Source: Phytophthora hibernalis
Lineage: Eukaryota > Oomycota > Peronosporomycetes > Peronosporales > Peronosporaceae
Length of the DNA stretch: 64,000 nucleotides
NCBI GenBank assembly: GCA_012656075.1
Contig: JAAKBF010000149.1
Span: forward strand, 434,001-498,000
Direction: 5' to 3'
Under the pieces are notes generated by a model. That model searched no databases. It worked only from the letters and a program-made list of their open reading frames with translations, and had not been told where the DNA came from. The position numbers were made by a program, and so were the translations under genes. Positions within the stretch are counted from its first letter, which is position 1; every line of letters starts with the position of its first letter. Of the stretch, positions 43,724 to 54,488 are shown one piece after another.

Positions 43724-44440
43724 ATACCCAAAAGTACGAGTTCATAGCACCGAGTACGAGTCATACCATTCACTACGAGCTCATACCAAATAGTACGCGT
43801 TCATACCAGAATGTATGACATGCCCGCCTCAAAGTGCGACAAGCGAAGAAACCTCTCCCGTTTCCAGAGTGACTGCGCAAGACACTGGTCCCGTGATCCC
43901 AGCTGTATGGAACTGGGCTCACCTTTGCCTTATGCGGTGGCGTCCGGACAACTCGGTGCACTTATTTAAACCTCTCTCGGTATGGACACAAGCTGATCGA
44001 TCCAATGCGAAAGTGACACGCAGCTGGTACAGTGTCGCAAAGTTGCTTGGGGAAGATGTCGCAATGTTCGCAAAACTGATGGGAGAATCTGACATGATGC
44101 GCTGAGAGAAAACGGTCTTTCCGGTCTTTCGCAGTTACTACGCCAAACACTATGGTGAATCTGGAGAAACAGGCAACGAACACACGTTTACTGTCTCAAT
44201 GCTGGCTTCGTTCATTCCAAATTATCGCAAACATCGCACGAATGCCGCCTGCCCAGCAAAACAGCTACCCGAGTACTCTACGTTTCTTTAGGAAAGATGT
44301 CGTACTTACAGGTATGAGCTCGTAGTAATCGGTATGAACTTGTACCTTGTAGTCTGAACTGGTCGTACTATTTCGTATGAATGCTTCGTAGTTTTTGGTA
44401 TGAACTCGTACTTTTTGGTATGACTCCGTAGCAAGGTTTA
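43724..44440. mobile_element. DNA element with inverted subterminal repeat arrays
   Basis: The left end (43724-43815) holds about five copies of a motif like agtacgagttcatacc. The right end (44311-44440) holds about five copies in the opposite orientation (ggtatgaactcgtact). Between them is a plus-strand frame (43815-44105, continuing degenerate to about 44290) with no known domain. Inverted subterminal arrays of transposase-binding type are typical of DNA transposons such as hAT, CACTA or MULE; the superfamily is undetermined because the exact termini and target duplication cannot be fixed. Confidence 0.55.
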
Positions 44441-44515
44441 CGCTGCAGTACGATGAAAAAGTCGTAGAAATTCAACCGTCTTATGGTCTTTCGTCTCACT
44501 AGAGCATCTACTACT

Positions 44516-45240
44516 TCAAGCCGTCTGCTTCGCCTTCATATACGTCTCTTTGTACTCCTGAAAGGTAGCACATGGTCCACCCTTCCCCAGCTTTGAGATG
44601 ATCCTTTTCAGCTTGGTCACTTGTTCGCTCCGCTCTTCTTCGGCCTTGTTCTTCCGGGCATGAACATCAGCAAGGTGTAAGTCCCTCTCCCTCGTGTAGC
44701 GCTCCAACTTCTTGAGATAGCCCCGATAGTTCGCTATCAGTGTCTCGAAGTCAATTTCAGTCTGAGCTTTCGCTTTACGTGCTAAAGCAACACGCTAGCG
44801 ATCATTGGAATACTCCACACCCGTCATAGCGTCGAGTTCTGCTTGGAGCTTCATGTAGATATCGGCCTTCAGTCCATCCCCAAAGGCGTTAAAAGCCCTT
44901 GCTGTCTTTTCCCAGTGCGCCATCACTTCCTCGATGTGCTCCCAAACTTGTTCTTCTGTCCGCGCAGCTTGCCCGGATGGAGAACGAAAATGGCTGCCCT
45001 GTAAAGATCCTTGGAATTGGTCATGATAGGGTCATGGTTGTATTTTGCCTTGCTGCGTGCCTTCAGCTATGCCAGAAAATGGGCGAAGAGCTCTGAGTCT
45101 AAGCTGACATCATAGAGAAGCTCCCTCTTCGACAAAGCTGTTCAAGCTGTAGACTCCAATTCTTTAACCTCAATTTGCTGAGCTTCGAGCTCGGCGAGGT
45201 GCTTCTTGGCCACTACGGGGTTCGTGTGTTAAAGCAATAC
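44516..45240 (-). pseudogene. Coiled-coil protein relic, unknown
   Basis: Reading from right to left in changing frames: KKHLAELEAQQIEVKELES, YNHDPIMTNSKDLYRAAIF, EEVMAHWEKTARAFNAFGDG, then a long coil (EIDFETLIANYRGYLKKLERY, KNKAEEERSEQVTKLKRIIS) ending at 44516. In-frame stops occur near 45148, 45090 and 44797. The pieces are in a sensible order for one protein of about 220 residues. No family recognised. Confidence 0.45.
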
Positions 45241-45257
45241 AAATATTTACAATATTT

Positions 45258-45551
45258 TCAATTATGTACCCCGAGGCGCCGAAACCGGTCGTGCATGCGC
45301 TTTTCCTGCCGCTTTTGGAGGATAGTGCCCTTATTGCGGACGTAGGACTCGCGGTTTATCGCCTTGCGCGACTTCACCGACTTCTTCTTGCCGCACACCT
45401 TGCGGTGCTTGGCCATGTTAGACTTGGACACAAGTTTGGTGCATGTGGGACACTCACCCTTCGCCGGGGCGCTGATCTCCATATCCGACCAAATTCTACG
45501 ACAGCTATAGCCGGAGCACTCTTTCATGGCTCCTCGATGATTATTTGTCAA
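45258..45551 (-). CDS. Small C2HC zinc-finger-like basic protein
   Basis: Intact frame of 97 residues. A compact finger, CPTCTKLVSKSNMAKHRKVC, has C-x2-C ... H-x3-C spacing. A very basic region follows (KKKSVKSRKAINRESYVRNK and LQKRQEKRMHDRF). The tail pattern recalls the small basic ORF at 30001-30204. Probably a nucleic-acid-binding fragment of a mobile element. No family named. Confidence 0.4.
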   Translation of the reverse strand: MTNNHRGAMKECSGYSCRRIWSDMEISAPAKGECPTCTKLVSKSNMAKHRKVCGKKKSVKSRKAINRESYVRNKGTILQKRQEKRMHDRFRRLGVHN

Positions 45552-45931
45552 TATTATTTTTGGGTGCTCACATTTGATTGGCTAATAAAAATGTTATTTG
45601 GGTGTTATTTGGTGTGGTTTCAGTGAAAGAAGTATTACTAGTAAGTATGGAACAATCCATTTTCTGGCTTACCGTATGCGAGGAAAAATACAGATGTTAG
45701 AGAACTGTAGTTTCTGGAGCTATTCAAGGTCTGGAGCTATTTTTGATTTTTCTACAACATGATCGTCCAGTAGTTTTGGAGCATCTGGTCTGGAGTAAGA
45801 CGGATACAAAAATAAACATGTCGCGAAATAGCGCTTGCTTTTAGAGCTAGAGCAGACCTCCTTAATGTGGCCAAATGCCGGAATGTGCCGAATTAGCTTA
45901 AAACAGCATTTTCAAAATCTCTGTTCCGGCA
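45552..45931. other. Spacer without genes
   Basis: AT-rich, nothing recognised. Confidence 0.35.
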
Positions 45932-46408
45932 CTATGCCACGTTAAAGCTATCCCGACTGAGTAACATATACCGTAGTTTGTTTAGTTGATCGAACTGTTT
46001 TGTCTGGAAAGTGCCCTCCAGTGGTAAAGTAGTCAACGCTGTGCGACGGTCGTCCACTTCCCACTTGAGAATAGAGAAATCCGATTCGACAGACGCCGTA
46101 TTGGCGAGTACAGTTGCTAAACCACAGCAAAACTGTCGGAGATGCGCAAATGTATGTGGTCCTGGCAGAGCCTCTGTGGTTTCCTGGAGCGCATCCCATC
46201 CATCACTGAAATTGGTTTCTTAGTTTGATTTGTTAGGTACTGCCTTGATGGAAGTGTTTTGCGTATTTTCTTGGTACAACTCTCGATGCTCGTATTCTAC
46301 AGCTTCAGTAACCAATCGCTCTTTCTCCTGCAGTGATTCCGTGTCAATGCTCGCTCGTCGATCGTCTGGTGTCAACGTCTGGTCACCGCCAGTCCTGCCC
46401 TTGGCCAC
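45932..46408 (-). pseudogene. hAT-like transposase C-terminal fragment
   Basis: One frame, broken by a single TAA at 46220, runs through TFAHLRQFCCGLATVLANTASVESDFSIL (listed in parts: LATVLANTASVESDFS is the conserved dimerisation motif of BED/hAT proteins common in oomycetes), then RRTALTTLPLEGTFQTKQF and a stop at 45932. The catalytic core and BED finger are missing. Confidence 0.6.
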
Positions 46409-46561
46409 AAACGGTGTTCGGTGGCTGCAACTACTGACGTCCTAGATATGCACGTAATTTAGCCTACACACGTATGATGCACGGCAGTCACGATCCTTGG
46501 TTTCCACGACGCAGTGCACGTAGCCCCGAGATCTCTGCCAAACCGGTCCGTGCAGGAGCCG

Positions 46562-46661
46562 GGACTTGATACCGGGGCTAAGCAATGCCTGGACTTGATA
46601 CCGGGAGTATGCTATACCCTCTCTTAGGCTTCCCTACACTGACTATGCGGACTTGATACCG
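46562..46661. repeat. Three copies of ggacttgataccg
   Basis: The 13-mer ggacttgataccg occurs at 46562, 46591 and 46649, each in a different surrounding. Its reverse, cggtatcaagtcc, has a faint resemblance to initiator-tRNA primer-binding sequences, but no retrotransposon is apparent around it. Confidence 0.5.
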
Positions 46662-48165
46662 ACGACTACACGGGACTGCTGATACCCGTATCTCTGCACA
46701 CTCAGGGGCATCTACCAAACGCTCCACGCACTTGCACCGACACTTCCTCGCTACTGGCTAGGATCAGTAGTTGTATTAGTTGTCTTAGCCGTACGCGCCA
46801 ATACCGGCACGCTGCTGCGCTTTTGGGCGCTTGTCAGTCCCAACGCCAATCTAAAAGTGTGAAGTATTCTTACCATGCACTTAGTGCCGCGACCCTCTGC
46901 TGCGCGTCCTTCATTCAGCAACTGTGAGAAGATCGCAGCTAGCAACAACCTTGGATCTGCTTGATTGATGGGTACAGTTTGCTCTTTGGGGGTACAAAGC
47001 ATCTCGAGGCCACTGGTGTACGCCCTTTCGTGCGGACGAGCTGCACATCGTCCTGCTCGCCGTTCACTGTCCTCGCTCGGCGTCCTTCTCTCTGTTATCC
47101 TTCGCTGTCCTTGCCTCACTGTCCTTCGCTCTGTTGTCCTCGCTGCTGTCCTTCGGTCTGCTCACATACGGGGGCGTGGCTTACCCGCTGGTAGGAGATG
47201 GGCACGCCAAGAAGATCCGTCTTCTTACTCTTCCTATTGAGCTTGATTCCAAAATTTCACTAGATGACTGCGACGAGGACCCCAAATACCGGTCAAGTAT
47301 CTTAGCCAACGTTCATTTCATTTGCATAGGGCATTCTACTTCGCTTGGAAACGTATGCCATAGACTGCTTTTACGATGTCCACTGGGTGTGACTTGCTCT
47401 GGCCTCGACGTATCTCCTCGACGCGTTGTAGTGCAAACCGCTAAGTTTGCGTTGTCACCTTTCGCGACGCCTAGTTCTCACCCGCATACTCACGCGGGGA
47501 ATTTGAGCCGGCATCACAGGCGGTGCAACACTTTAAGCAGCATCATTGTTACTATCCATTTCTGCTTGTACCGTACCAACTCCATTCCTTCAGGATAAAT
47601 TTTCAAGTAGAGAATACCAAGAACCGATACAATGAGTCCTAGTTGCACCACTGTAGTTTGGCAGTAGAACACTGGAATAGCTTGTAAGTGTAGATTGACT
47701 AATACTCCAAGTCGGACACGTTGATCAGCAGTCTGTATGGGGTGATATTTCACATGCAAATGCCCCCTACACACGGAGTAGACAACACCATGAGTATCCC
47801 TCATCGCGATTGCTAGACCATACTGCATCGTATGGGCAGACTTTGGGCGAGGGGCTTGAGCTTTCTCATAGCGCCTTCCTTTCCGATACTAAAAAGTCAG
47901 TTTATACCGGTACTTCCGATACCTCTAAGCACATTGCTAGTTTTTTAATTGCGAAATGCAGAGGTGTGCTAGAGGGTTACGAAAAGGTTACGGATTACTG
48001 TTGTTGTCGGCTTAAGTACGGGATTTACAAGTACCGATAACAAGTTAAGTCCAAAACCCTCGAATATATGTACCGGTAGCTCCAGAAACTACAGTTCTCT
48101 ATTGACGGCTGGAGCGGCGGCTGTGACACACTGGATCACTGCGAGAGGAGCTGCGTTTAACCGCA
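46662..48165. other. Gene-poor stretch of about 1.5 kb
   Basis: Contains a simple imperfect array of ctgtccttcgctc-type units at about 47060-47160. Open frames on both strands lack recognisable domains. A plus-strand piece at about 47170-47320 (KKIRLLTLPIELDSKISLDD) looks protein-like but cannot be assigned. Confidence 0.35.
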
Positions 48166-48186
48166 TTGCCTTCTCCACCCCAATTG

Positions 48187-49396
48187 TCTGCGATTCTTGA
48201 AAAGCCATTACCATTCAGACTGGATCTGTGTGATTCGGGTGCGTTTAAGGGAATCTCCAGCCCGGATGGCCCACTTCTTTCGTGTCCAGAACTGGAGTCG
48301 ATGATGAAGTTTTTCTCATCCGATCCAGGCATCCCCCATGGGGACGACCTCAGTGAACTGGGAAGCATATTATGAATATGAAGTACTGCTCTCAATTCCG
48401 ATTTTATTGAGCGACGCGAAGAGCTTCATGCTAGAACAACATAGACATCGCACCAAATCACGACCTGATGGTCTGCTTCTGTGCAAGGGTCTTGTCTGAA
48501 TGCGTGGAGAAGAGAAGGGTGCTCTGGTTGGATCACATGCAGCAGTTAGAAAATTGACTGAGAAGATGTGCCAGTGGAACGCAGTGCTTTACGGAGATCT
48601 GCCGTATGTTTTGGGATATGCTACCTCCGGGGCTGAACTACAAGTGGTGGCGATCGAAAGATCTGGCAGTAAATGTTGTCCGACGCCAATACTCACGTGC
48701 AGTATCATGCAGGAGAAAGCGCGTGCGCTAAAGTTGTTTTACAATTTAACATTTTTACTCCATGCGATGAGTACGTTGACAAGCCGACCTTGGTGTGAGC
48801 TGGTGCCATTCGTACCCGATGAAGATGAAAAACGAAAAACCGTGTTGCTGAATTCTGTGATAGAACGAACTGTCAAAAGTGGGCAGATTTCTGGCGTCGA
48901 AGGAAGCCCCGTGACGCATTTGCAGACCGTGGAGAAAATGAGCATGGAGCGAGATGGTCGTTTGTTCATGGAACTATCCCCGATTGGCATTCGGAAGTAT
49001 CCTGAAATTGACGAAATATGCGAGTGGCTGCAGCACATGCTGACGGCCTTGAAGTATTGGCATGGGTACTGTCATGGCGATATCCGCTGGCGAAACATTG
49101 TGTTCGTGCCCAGGGATGGATCCAATCCCAGCTACTGGATGCTGATCGACATGGACGAATCTCGCCTACCAAACACAACAGTAATCCAGTGGAATCACCA
49201 ATATGAGGGCCATACACTACGATTCCAGCACGACTTCTACCAGTTAGGTGAACTCATGGACGATATGTTGTTCAGGCTGCCCCGCGATATGAAAAAGATG
49301 CAAGCGGTTCTTCAATCGGCGATCGATGCACCGGAATTCACGGCGGAAGATGCGCTCGCCCGTCTGGTGGAGCTAAGCGATGGCAACAGCTCGTGA
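48187..49396 (+). pseudogene. Crinkler-type kinase (CRN D2-like), N-terminal module missing
   Basis: The open part is 48500-49396 (298 residues). Upstream, after frame changes and a TGA at 48497, weak CRN linker motifs occur (SRPDG, then the stop, then MRGEEKG; compare RPDFSF and FRGEEE in the relic at 9218). The kinase shows LPYVLGYATSG, a catalytic loop HGDIRWRNIVF with Gly in place of the usual Arg, and LIDMDE where DFD or DFG is expected. No LFLAK domain is found nearby. CRN kinases of the CRN8 type act in the host nucleus. With the N-terminal delivery module lost, this is either a relic or a retained intracellular kinase. Confidence 0.65.
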
Positions 49397-49843
49397 TTAT
49401 TCCTGGTATCCACAGAGCAGAATGACTCGATTCATGTTTAAGCTTACCAAAATTCCGAACAAGTATTTCCATTGTGGATGCTGAATTTCGCGTATGCGGA
49501 TGTGCTGCTGTGAAATGACTGGAGCATGAAGTAAATCGCGTCAGAGGATCTGAGGGCATTCAGTCGGCAGCGGACGGAATGAAGTGTACATGTAGGCTTA
49601 GCAGTGTCGAAGCAACGAATCCAAAGACGTTTAGTAGTTGCGCATTGAGAAAATGCGTGGTTGTTGCAGGCTGCGCACGCATTTTTGGTATGATCAAGAA
49701 CACACCATCGGAAAAGGATCCGAATCTTCAGCTGTTTACTTTGCGGATTCAACGGCGTCAAGTTCATACTATTAGTATTAGACGCTTTTGTGCACGCGCA
49801 GTATCTCGTCCGAAGAAGCCAAGACTACAAATCCACTACAAGT
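49397..49843. other. Spacer between two convergent genes
   Basis: About 450 bp. A plus-strand frame (to 49896) is open but has no domain and overlaps the BMT5 3' end antisense. Confidence 0.35.
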
Positions 49844-51046
49844 TCATCTCCGATGCAGCGGTTTCCAAAGGTGTCCGTGGCTATCAGTACAAGTAACTTT
49901 CATTGGCACAGTACGCCGAACCTGTTTTTCTGCGTCGCGGTGGGCCACAACAGGGGCTGTTTTCTTGCGACGAGCTTCGACCGGCTTTGCAATCGGCTGA
50001 ACAGTCTTGTGACCTTGTACTTTCTCTTTGCTGCTGGCAGCAGCGTTGGCCTTGGCGATATTGACAATAGCAGCAGCCAGGTCGTGTTGCTCGCTCGCTT
50101 GGGCAGCCGCAATCCTGGTACTAACAGCATTCAATGCAGCTCGACTCGTTTGGACAGGGTACTACCACAACAACCAATCGTTAGCAAACAAATCCACCCA
50201 CAGCCAACAATGCAAAATTGTCGCGTACCTTTGCTCGGTTCACTACGAACACGTACGTGACGCAGAGGTCTGCCTCAAACTTCTTCGCCTGCGGGTCCGT
50301 CGTGCGGTGATGGTAGCCAGGGAACAACTTTATGTTGAACTTGCGTCGCTCCTTGAGCACAAAGCCCGCCGCCTTGGCCTGGTCCTCAATGAACCAATTC
50401 GAGTAGGGCGGCTTCGTCTTCAGGGACACGTGCGCTTCACCACCCGCCGTGAGTCGGTCCCTCGCGCTCTCGAAAAATCCACTAGCAGCGCTCGGTTCAC
50501 GTGCACACGTTGTTGTCCACTGTGTGGGAAGTTGAAGATGATGTACTGGAACAAGTCCGGGACTGTCTTGGTCTTGACCTGTTGTGGCAGCTCCAGCAGC
50601 TTCGTGGCGTCGACGTCGTGCAGCACTAATCCGTGCGCCGACCGCACCGCAGCAATGCACTCTTCAGCGTTCAGGTATTTGCTGCGTACGCTGCTCTCCG
50701 AGTCGAAGGACGTCGCGTAGACGCCGCGTCCAGTGCCGCGGTGCTTGACGAGGCCGCGCGAGAAGGAGAAATCGCCGTCTCCGAGCACCAGGACGTCGTC
50801 TTCTGGTGCGTACAGCTGCGTGGGTGTCTCCTGAGCGTCTTGGCGCTTCGTGCTGCTAGCCGTGCTACGAGGCTCAGAGCCGCCGCTTGGTGCCACGCTG
50901 GCGACCCATTCTTGCCACTCAAAAAGTGACTCCTTAGCGAGTAAAGTTGCAGCAAAGAAAAGTAAAGTTGCTTCTAGGGATAAAAAGTTGCTGCAAGGTT
51001 TAGGGTGAAGGGATACAGGAACCAACGTGTTCATTGTCTTCGACAT
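49844..51046 (-). CDS. BMT5: BMT5-like 25S/28S rRNA uridine-N3 methyltransferase (one frameshift)
   Basis: Start at 51046; a possible later start cannot be excluded because the first 75 residues are not conserved. The catalytic domain (DUF2431 type) begins VLVLGDGDFSFSRGL (SAM-binding), followed by YATSFDSE, VLHDVDATKL, IIFNFPHSG and then, in another frame, GGEAHVSLKTKPPYSNW and PGYHHRT. The shift lies in the A5 run at 50473-50477 and is cured by one more base. An intron at 50162-50228 (GT-AG, 67 bp) leads to a basic tail ending at 49844. The family methylates a uridine of large-subunit rRNA. The gene starts 24 bp after the end of the RING fragment on the same strand. Confidence 0.82.
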
Positions 51047-51069
51047 TTAACTTGCGCATCTTTCGCTGG

Positions 51070-51215
51070 CTACGTGAACCAAACGGTCTTGATGTCGTCT
51101 TGGCCGAACATTTTTGCATGTTGGACACTTGCGATTGCGCGACTTGAGGTTGTTCTCGATGCACTCCTTGCAGTACATGTGGTAGCACTTGGAGATGACC
51201 ACGTCCTTGCGTCGG
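51070..51215 (-). pseudogene. BRE1: 3' half of a BRE1-type RING finger
   Basis: Encodes KDVVISKCYHMYCKEC and NRKCPTC, the second half of a C3HC4 RING, then, after a shift in the T5 run at 51111-51115, MFGQDDIKTVWFT and a stop. This is the characteristic C-terminus of BRE1/RNF20/RNF40, the E3 ligase that monoubiquitinates histone H2B. The other half lies 6 kb away, beyond the gypsy element. Confidence 0.8.
51211..51215. repeat. Target-site duplication, left (gtcgg)
   Basis: The 5-bp gtcgg borders the left LTR and is repeated at 57275-57279 beyond the right LTR. Confidence 0.9.
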
Positions 51216-51655
51216 TGCAGTGTTTCCCGGGGCGGAAGATCCAAAGGTTTAACACACGGCAATGCGGGAGCTTACCCCGCACGGAACGATGAGCCTAGTG
51301 TATTGATGGATGGATGGAAAGATGAAGAGTGAGGTCCGAGTCTGATGGTAACCAGCCCGTCGCTCAGGGTCTCCTCGATCAACCGTGTCCAGGAGCGTCC
51401 TCCTGGGTTGATTCGAGAGAGACGGTTGTCTGGGGAAAGGACAACATGAAACGACAATATGTAGGTAGACATACAAAGTTCCTAATGCAGTCCAGGTCAG
51501 GCACTGACAGCCAGACCTGGAGGACATAAAACCCATTGTCGCCAGCTGGGAGCCGTACGACACATCCAGGTCATCTGTGATGTAAGCTGTGATAGCTGTT
51601 GTACTTCAAGGTCTCGCTGTGGTGATCCAGGCTGTTATGCCTGGCATCCACTACA
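51216..51655 (-). repeat. 3' LTR of the gypsy element, 440 bp
   Basis: On the element strand it begins TGTAGTGGATGCC and ends in CA. By eye it differs from the right LTR by about seven substitutions and one single-base gap, most of the substitutions transitions. Confidence 0.92.
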
Positions 51656-52108
51656 CAGCCCTCGAAGCTTGGTTCACCACCGCCACTCCACGCTCCACTT
51701 AGTCGTATATGGTTTCAGGAACGGCTCCTGATCACGACAGCAGATCTGCGTAGTAGTAGTTCGATGTAAAGGTCTCAGTTCGCTCTCGGTCACCAACGAA
51801 TACCAGCAAGCTCGGGGGCAAAGAGCTCCCCGCTCGGGGACGAAGAGCGGGGCTAATTTGGCTGGACGCGGTTCTTGCGAAGCTTGCTGGACCGAGTCGG
51901 TCTACCCTGCCGGCAGGCGCTCGAAGTCGACGGCTCAAGCGCATGGCGCTCTGTTGCCGAACTCGAGGCGGTCGGAGCAGTATTCCTTGATCTCCGCTGT
52001 CAGCGGGCACACGGAGGCGACGGCTCGGGCACACTGGCCCCTGTTACCGAAGTCGTGGCGGCCGAAGTCGTTGATCGAGTACGGCGGCCTAGAGGTGGCT
52101 GGGAGGCG

Positions 52109-52842
52109 TTACTCCCGACGCTGGTGCGTTGCTGGCCCGGCGGGTGGGACCCGAGCCAAGGCAGTGTCGTGGTTGTCTTCCTGGCAGCCGTCTCTTGCAG
52201 CTCTTTGCGCAGGTCGACGTCGTCGTTTCTTGCTCGTCCTGCGGCTCTGGGCAGGATCCACGGCATCCTGTAACGCGCGTGGTACCCAGGTAGCTGGTGG
52301 CTGGGAGTCCAGAGGTGTCGGCGGTTGCTGCGCGACGCTCGTCTCTGCTGTTGCTCCATGAATCTTCTGCCAGTATTCGGTGAGCATCGGGTCGTCGGTC
52401 TTGGCGACGTAGTTGCTTACTAGCACACGGATATCCTTGGCGAGGTTCTGCACGGGCTCGTACAAGTCTTCGATCGACTGTAGGCCTTCCAACCCACCAG
52501 GATCTCGTAGTGGTTAATGGTGGTGTTCCACCGATGTTCCTTGAGCTCGTCGACGGTGAGCACGATTCCCTGTGAAGCTACGTGCTCCTGGAGTTCGTCC
52601 GTCACGTTCAAGCTGTTGTCGGGGTACATCTTGGGTCGGGAAGCATGCACGTCTTGCTCGTCACCGGTAACCAGGTGCTGCACCCTGAACGAATTCGCAT
52701 CAGCTCGCACAACTCGGTAAGGGCCTACCCAGGTCACCTGCAGCCTGTTGCCTTGCTTCTCGTCGACTCGAGATCGGAGAACGTAGTCGCCTCCGGCGAA
52801 GTTCACGAGGTTCTCTCCTCGTTCACGTTTCTTGTTCAGTAG
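52109..52842 (-). pseudogene. Gypsy integrase C-terminus with chromodomain
   Basis: After a TGA at 52843 the frame resumes: GDYVLRSRVDEKQGNRLQVTW-type GPY/F module (VGPYRVVRADANSF), then a chromodomain, HRWNTTINHYEILVGWK, shifting frame near 52480 into LQSIEDLYEPVQNLAKDI. Chromodomains guide integration to chromatin marks. The tail beyond is Pro/Arg-rich. Confidence 0.8.
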
Positions 52843-53538
52843 TCATTGTTGCTTTAGCCGTCGGTCCTCGACGTCGCAGTGCATGGCTTGCAGGCTGCTC
52901 CGTAGGTCGGCTAGGTAGCTGTCGACGCGTTCACTGGCTGAAGCTTCTTGCAGACTTCCTTCGTCCGGTAGGTAGAACTCCATCAGCGGTAAAGGGCATT
53001 GGCGCCCCGTGAACAGCTCCACAGAAGAACGGTTACCCAACGAGGGCACCGGTGTGTGGTTTAGGCTCGATTGTACCATAGGCACCAGGTACACCCAGTC
53101 CTTATAGCTGATCTTGCACGTCAGGATCATTGTCCTCATCACCTGGAGGATGTCGCGGTTGACGCGCTCGATGGATCCATTCACCCACGGGCTGTACGCG
53201 GGAGTGAAGGTCTGCTGCGTTCGCAGGCGTCGGCTGAGTTCAGCGACAACTTCATTCTTGAAGTGGCTACCGTTGTCGGAGACCCATGTCGGCGGAATCC
53301 CGAACCTGGAGTGCCAGGCCAGTAGCGCTTCAGTTACCACGATTCTGTCTGCGGTGTCTGCCACCACCAGCTCGCAGTAATGCGTGGCGTGGTCCTTGAG
53401 GACCAGCAGATACTTGCTGTCATCGTAGCTCTCGCCCATGTAGAGGTAGTCGAAGTGTAGAATAGCATTACGCGTGCTGCAGTCAATCACCTCACTCGAC
53501 GCCCGGGGAATAATCTTCCCCCTCGCGACTGCAGACAC
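52843..53538 (-). pseudogene. Gypsy integrase core
   Basis: 231-residue frame containing the DDE triad: LHFDYLYMG (first Asp), WVSDNGSHFKNEV (second Asp) and NGSIERVNRD (Glu). The HHCC zinc-binding N-terminus is shortened: CIVAHCGAQG is seen at the end of the preceding frame (53584) but the second Cys pair is missing. Confidence 0.85.
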
Positions 53539-53583
53539 AGTAGGCAGTTCTTCACGAAGCGAAAAGTCGGCGTAGGTGGGCAG

Positions 53584-54371
53584 TCATTGCGTGCTGGCCA
53601 CGGGGCCTTGAGCACCGCAATGTGCCACAATGCAAAGTCGTTGTAGAAATTCCTCGGCCTCCGACGGAATCCAGAGTCGCCCTTTCAGTACCACAAGACC
53701 GTCAGTGTTCAGGTCGGCTCCTGCAGGTAGCTGGTACTGCGACCGCACTGTACGGAGTTCCACGAGAGTAGGCCACACGAAATGTTCATCATCCAGCGGT
53801 CTCAAAAGCGAGACAGTCTGGTTTTCAGGAGGCGGTAGGCTTCGAATCGCCTTCAGCCGCTTCACTGACACGGTCGGGGTGTGGTTGCCGTCCCAGCGTG
53901 GGATCATGTCGGCCCACACGTTGTCGGGTCCGGGTACGTGTTCCACAATGTACCTGTAGTTCATTAATTTCATCGCCCACCGCAACAGCTTTCCTCGAAT
54001 GTGCGTCTTGACCGACTCGTGCGGTGCAAAGACATGGATGAGGTTGCGGTGGTCACAGTACATACGAAATGACTGAGGACTCAAGAGCAGGTAGTCCAGC
54101 TTGTCGCACGCCACCACGATTGGGAACGCCTCCTTCTCGATGACAGTTCAGTTGAGCTGGCTGCCGGAGAACGTCCCGCTCGTACAATGTATAAGGTGGT
54201 GCTGCTGTTCCGTCGCTGGCTTCTTGGGGTCGAAATCGGTAACCTGTGTGACGATGATAGCGTAGCCAATGTCCGAGGCGTCCGTGAACAAGCAAGTCGT
54301 TGCCTGTTCATCGGGGAAGTCGAGGGTGGCTGCGTTCGCCAACGCCTGGCGGTCGTCGGTATTGAGTTCAA
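53584..54371 (-). pseudogene. Gypsy RNase H
   Basis: CLFTDASDIGYA carries the first catalytic Asp. A TGA follows at about 54149 after SQLN where Trp is expected (next residues TVIEKEAFPIV). Then come MYCDHRNLIHVF, LLRWAMKL, VEHVPGPDNVWADMIPRW and a linker to the integrase. Confidence 0.82.
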
Positions 54372-54488
54372 TATCGATGGCTACAGCAGCTCACTTGGCC
54401 CGCTTTGTGCTGGCGAGTGCTACATCCAATCTGCGCTGTAGGGGCTCGACTTGTCGGGCAAAGTCGATGATGCTTGCACGCATCCAGT

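Noticed and set aside
46551..46661. Candidate CRISPR-like spaced repeat (ggacttgataccg)
   Set aside because: Only three short copies with unequal spacing in a eukaryotic genome; not an array.
49579..50260. Plus-strand frames between the CRN kinase and BMT5
   Set aside because: No domain; they overlap the BMT5 last exon in antisense.
52109..54117. Possible reassignment of TGA to tryptophan, suggested by TGA at Trp-like positions
   Set aside because: Cellular genes in the window use TGG for Trp and TGA as a normal stop (for example in PSMD10), so mutation of the transposons is the simpler explanation.
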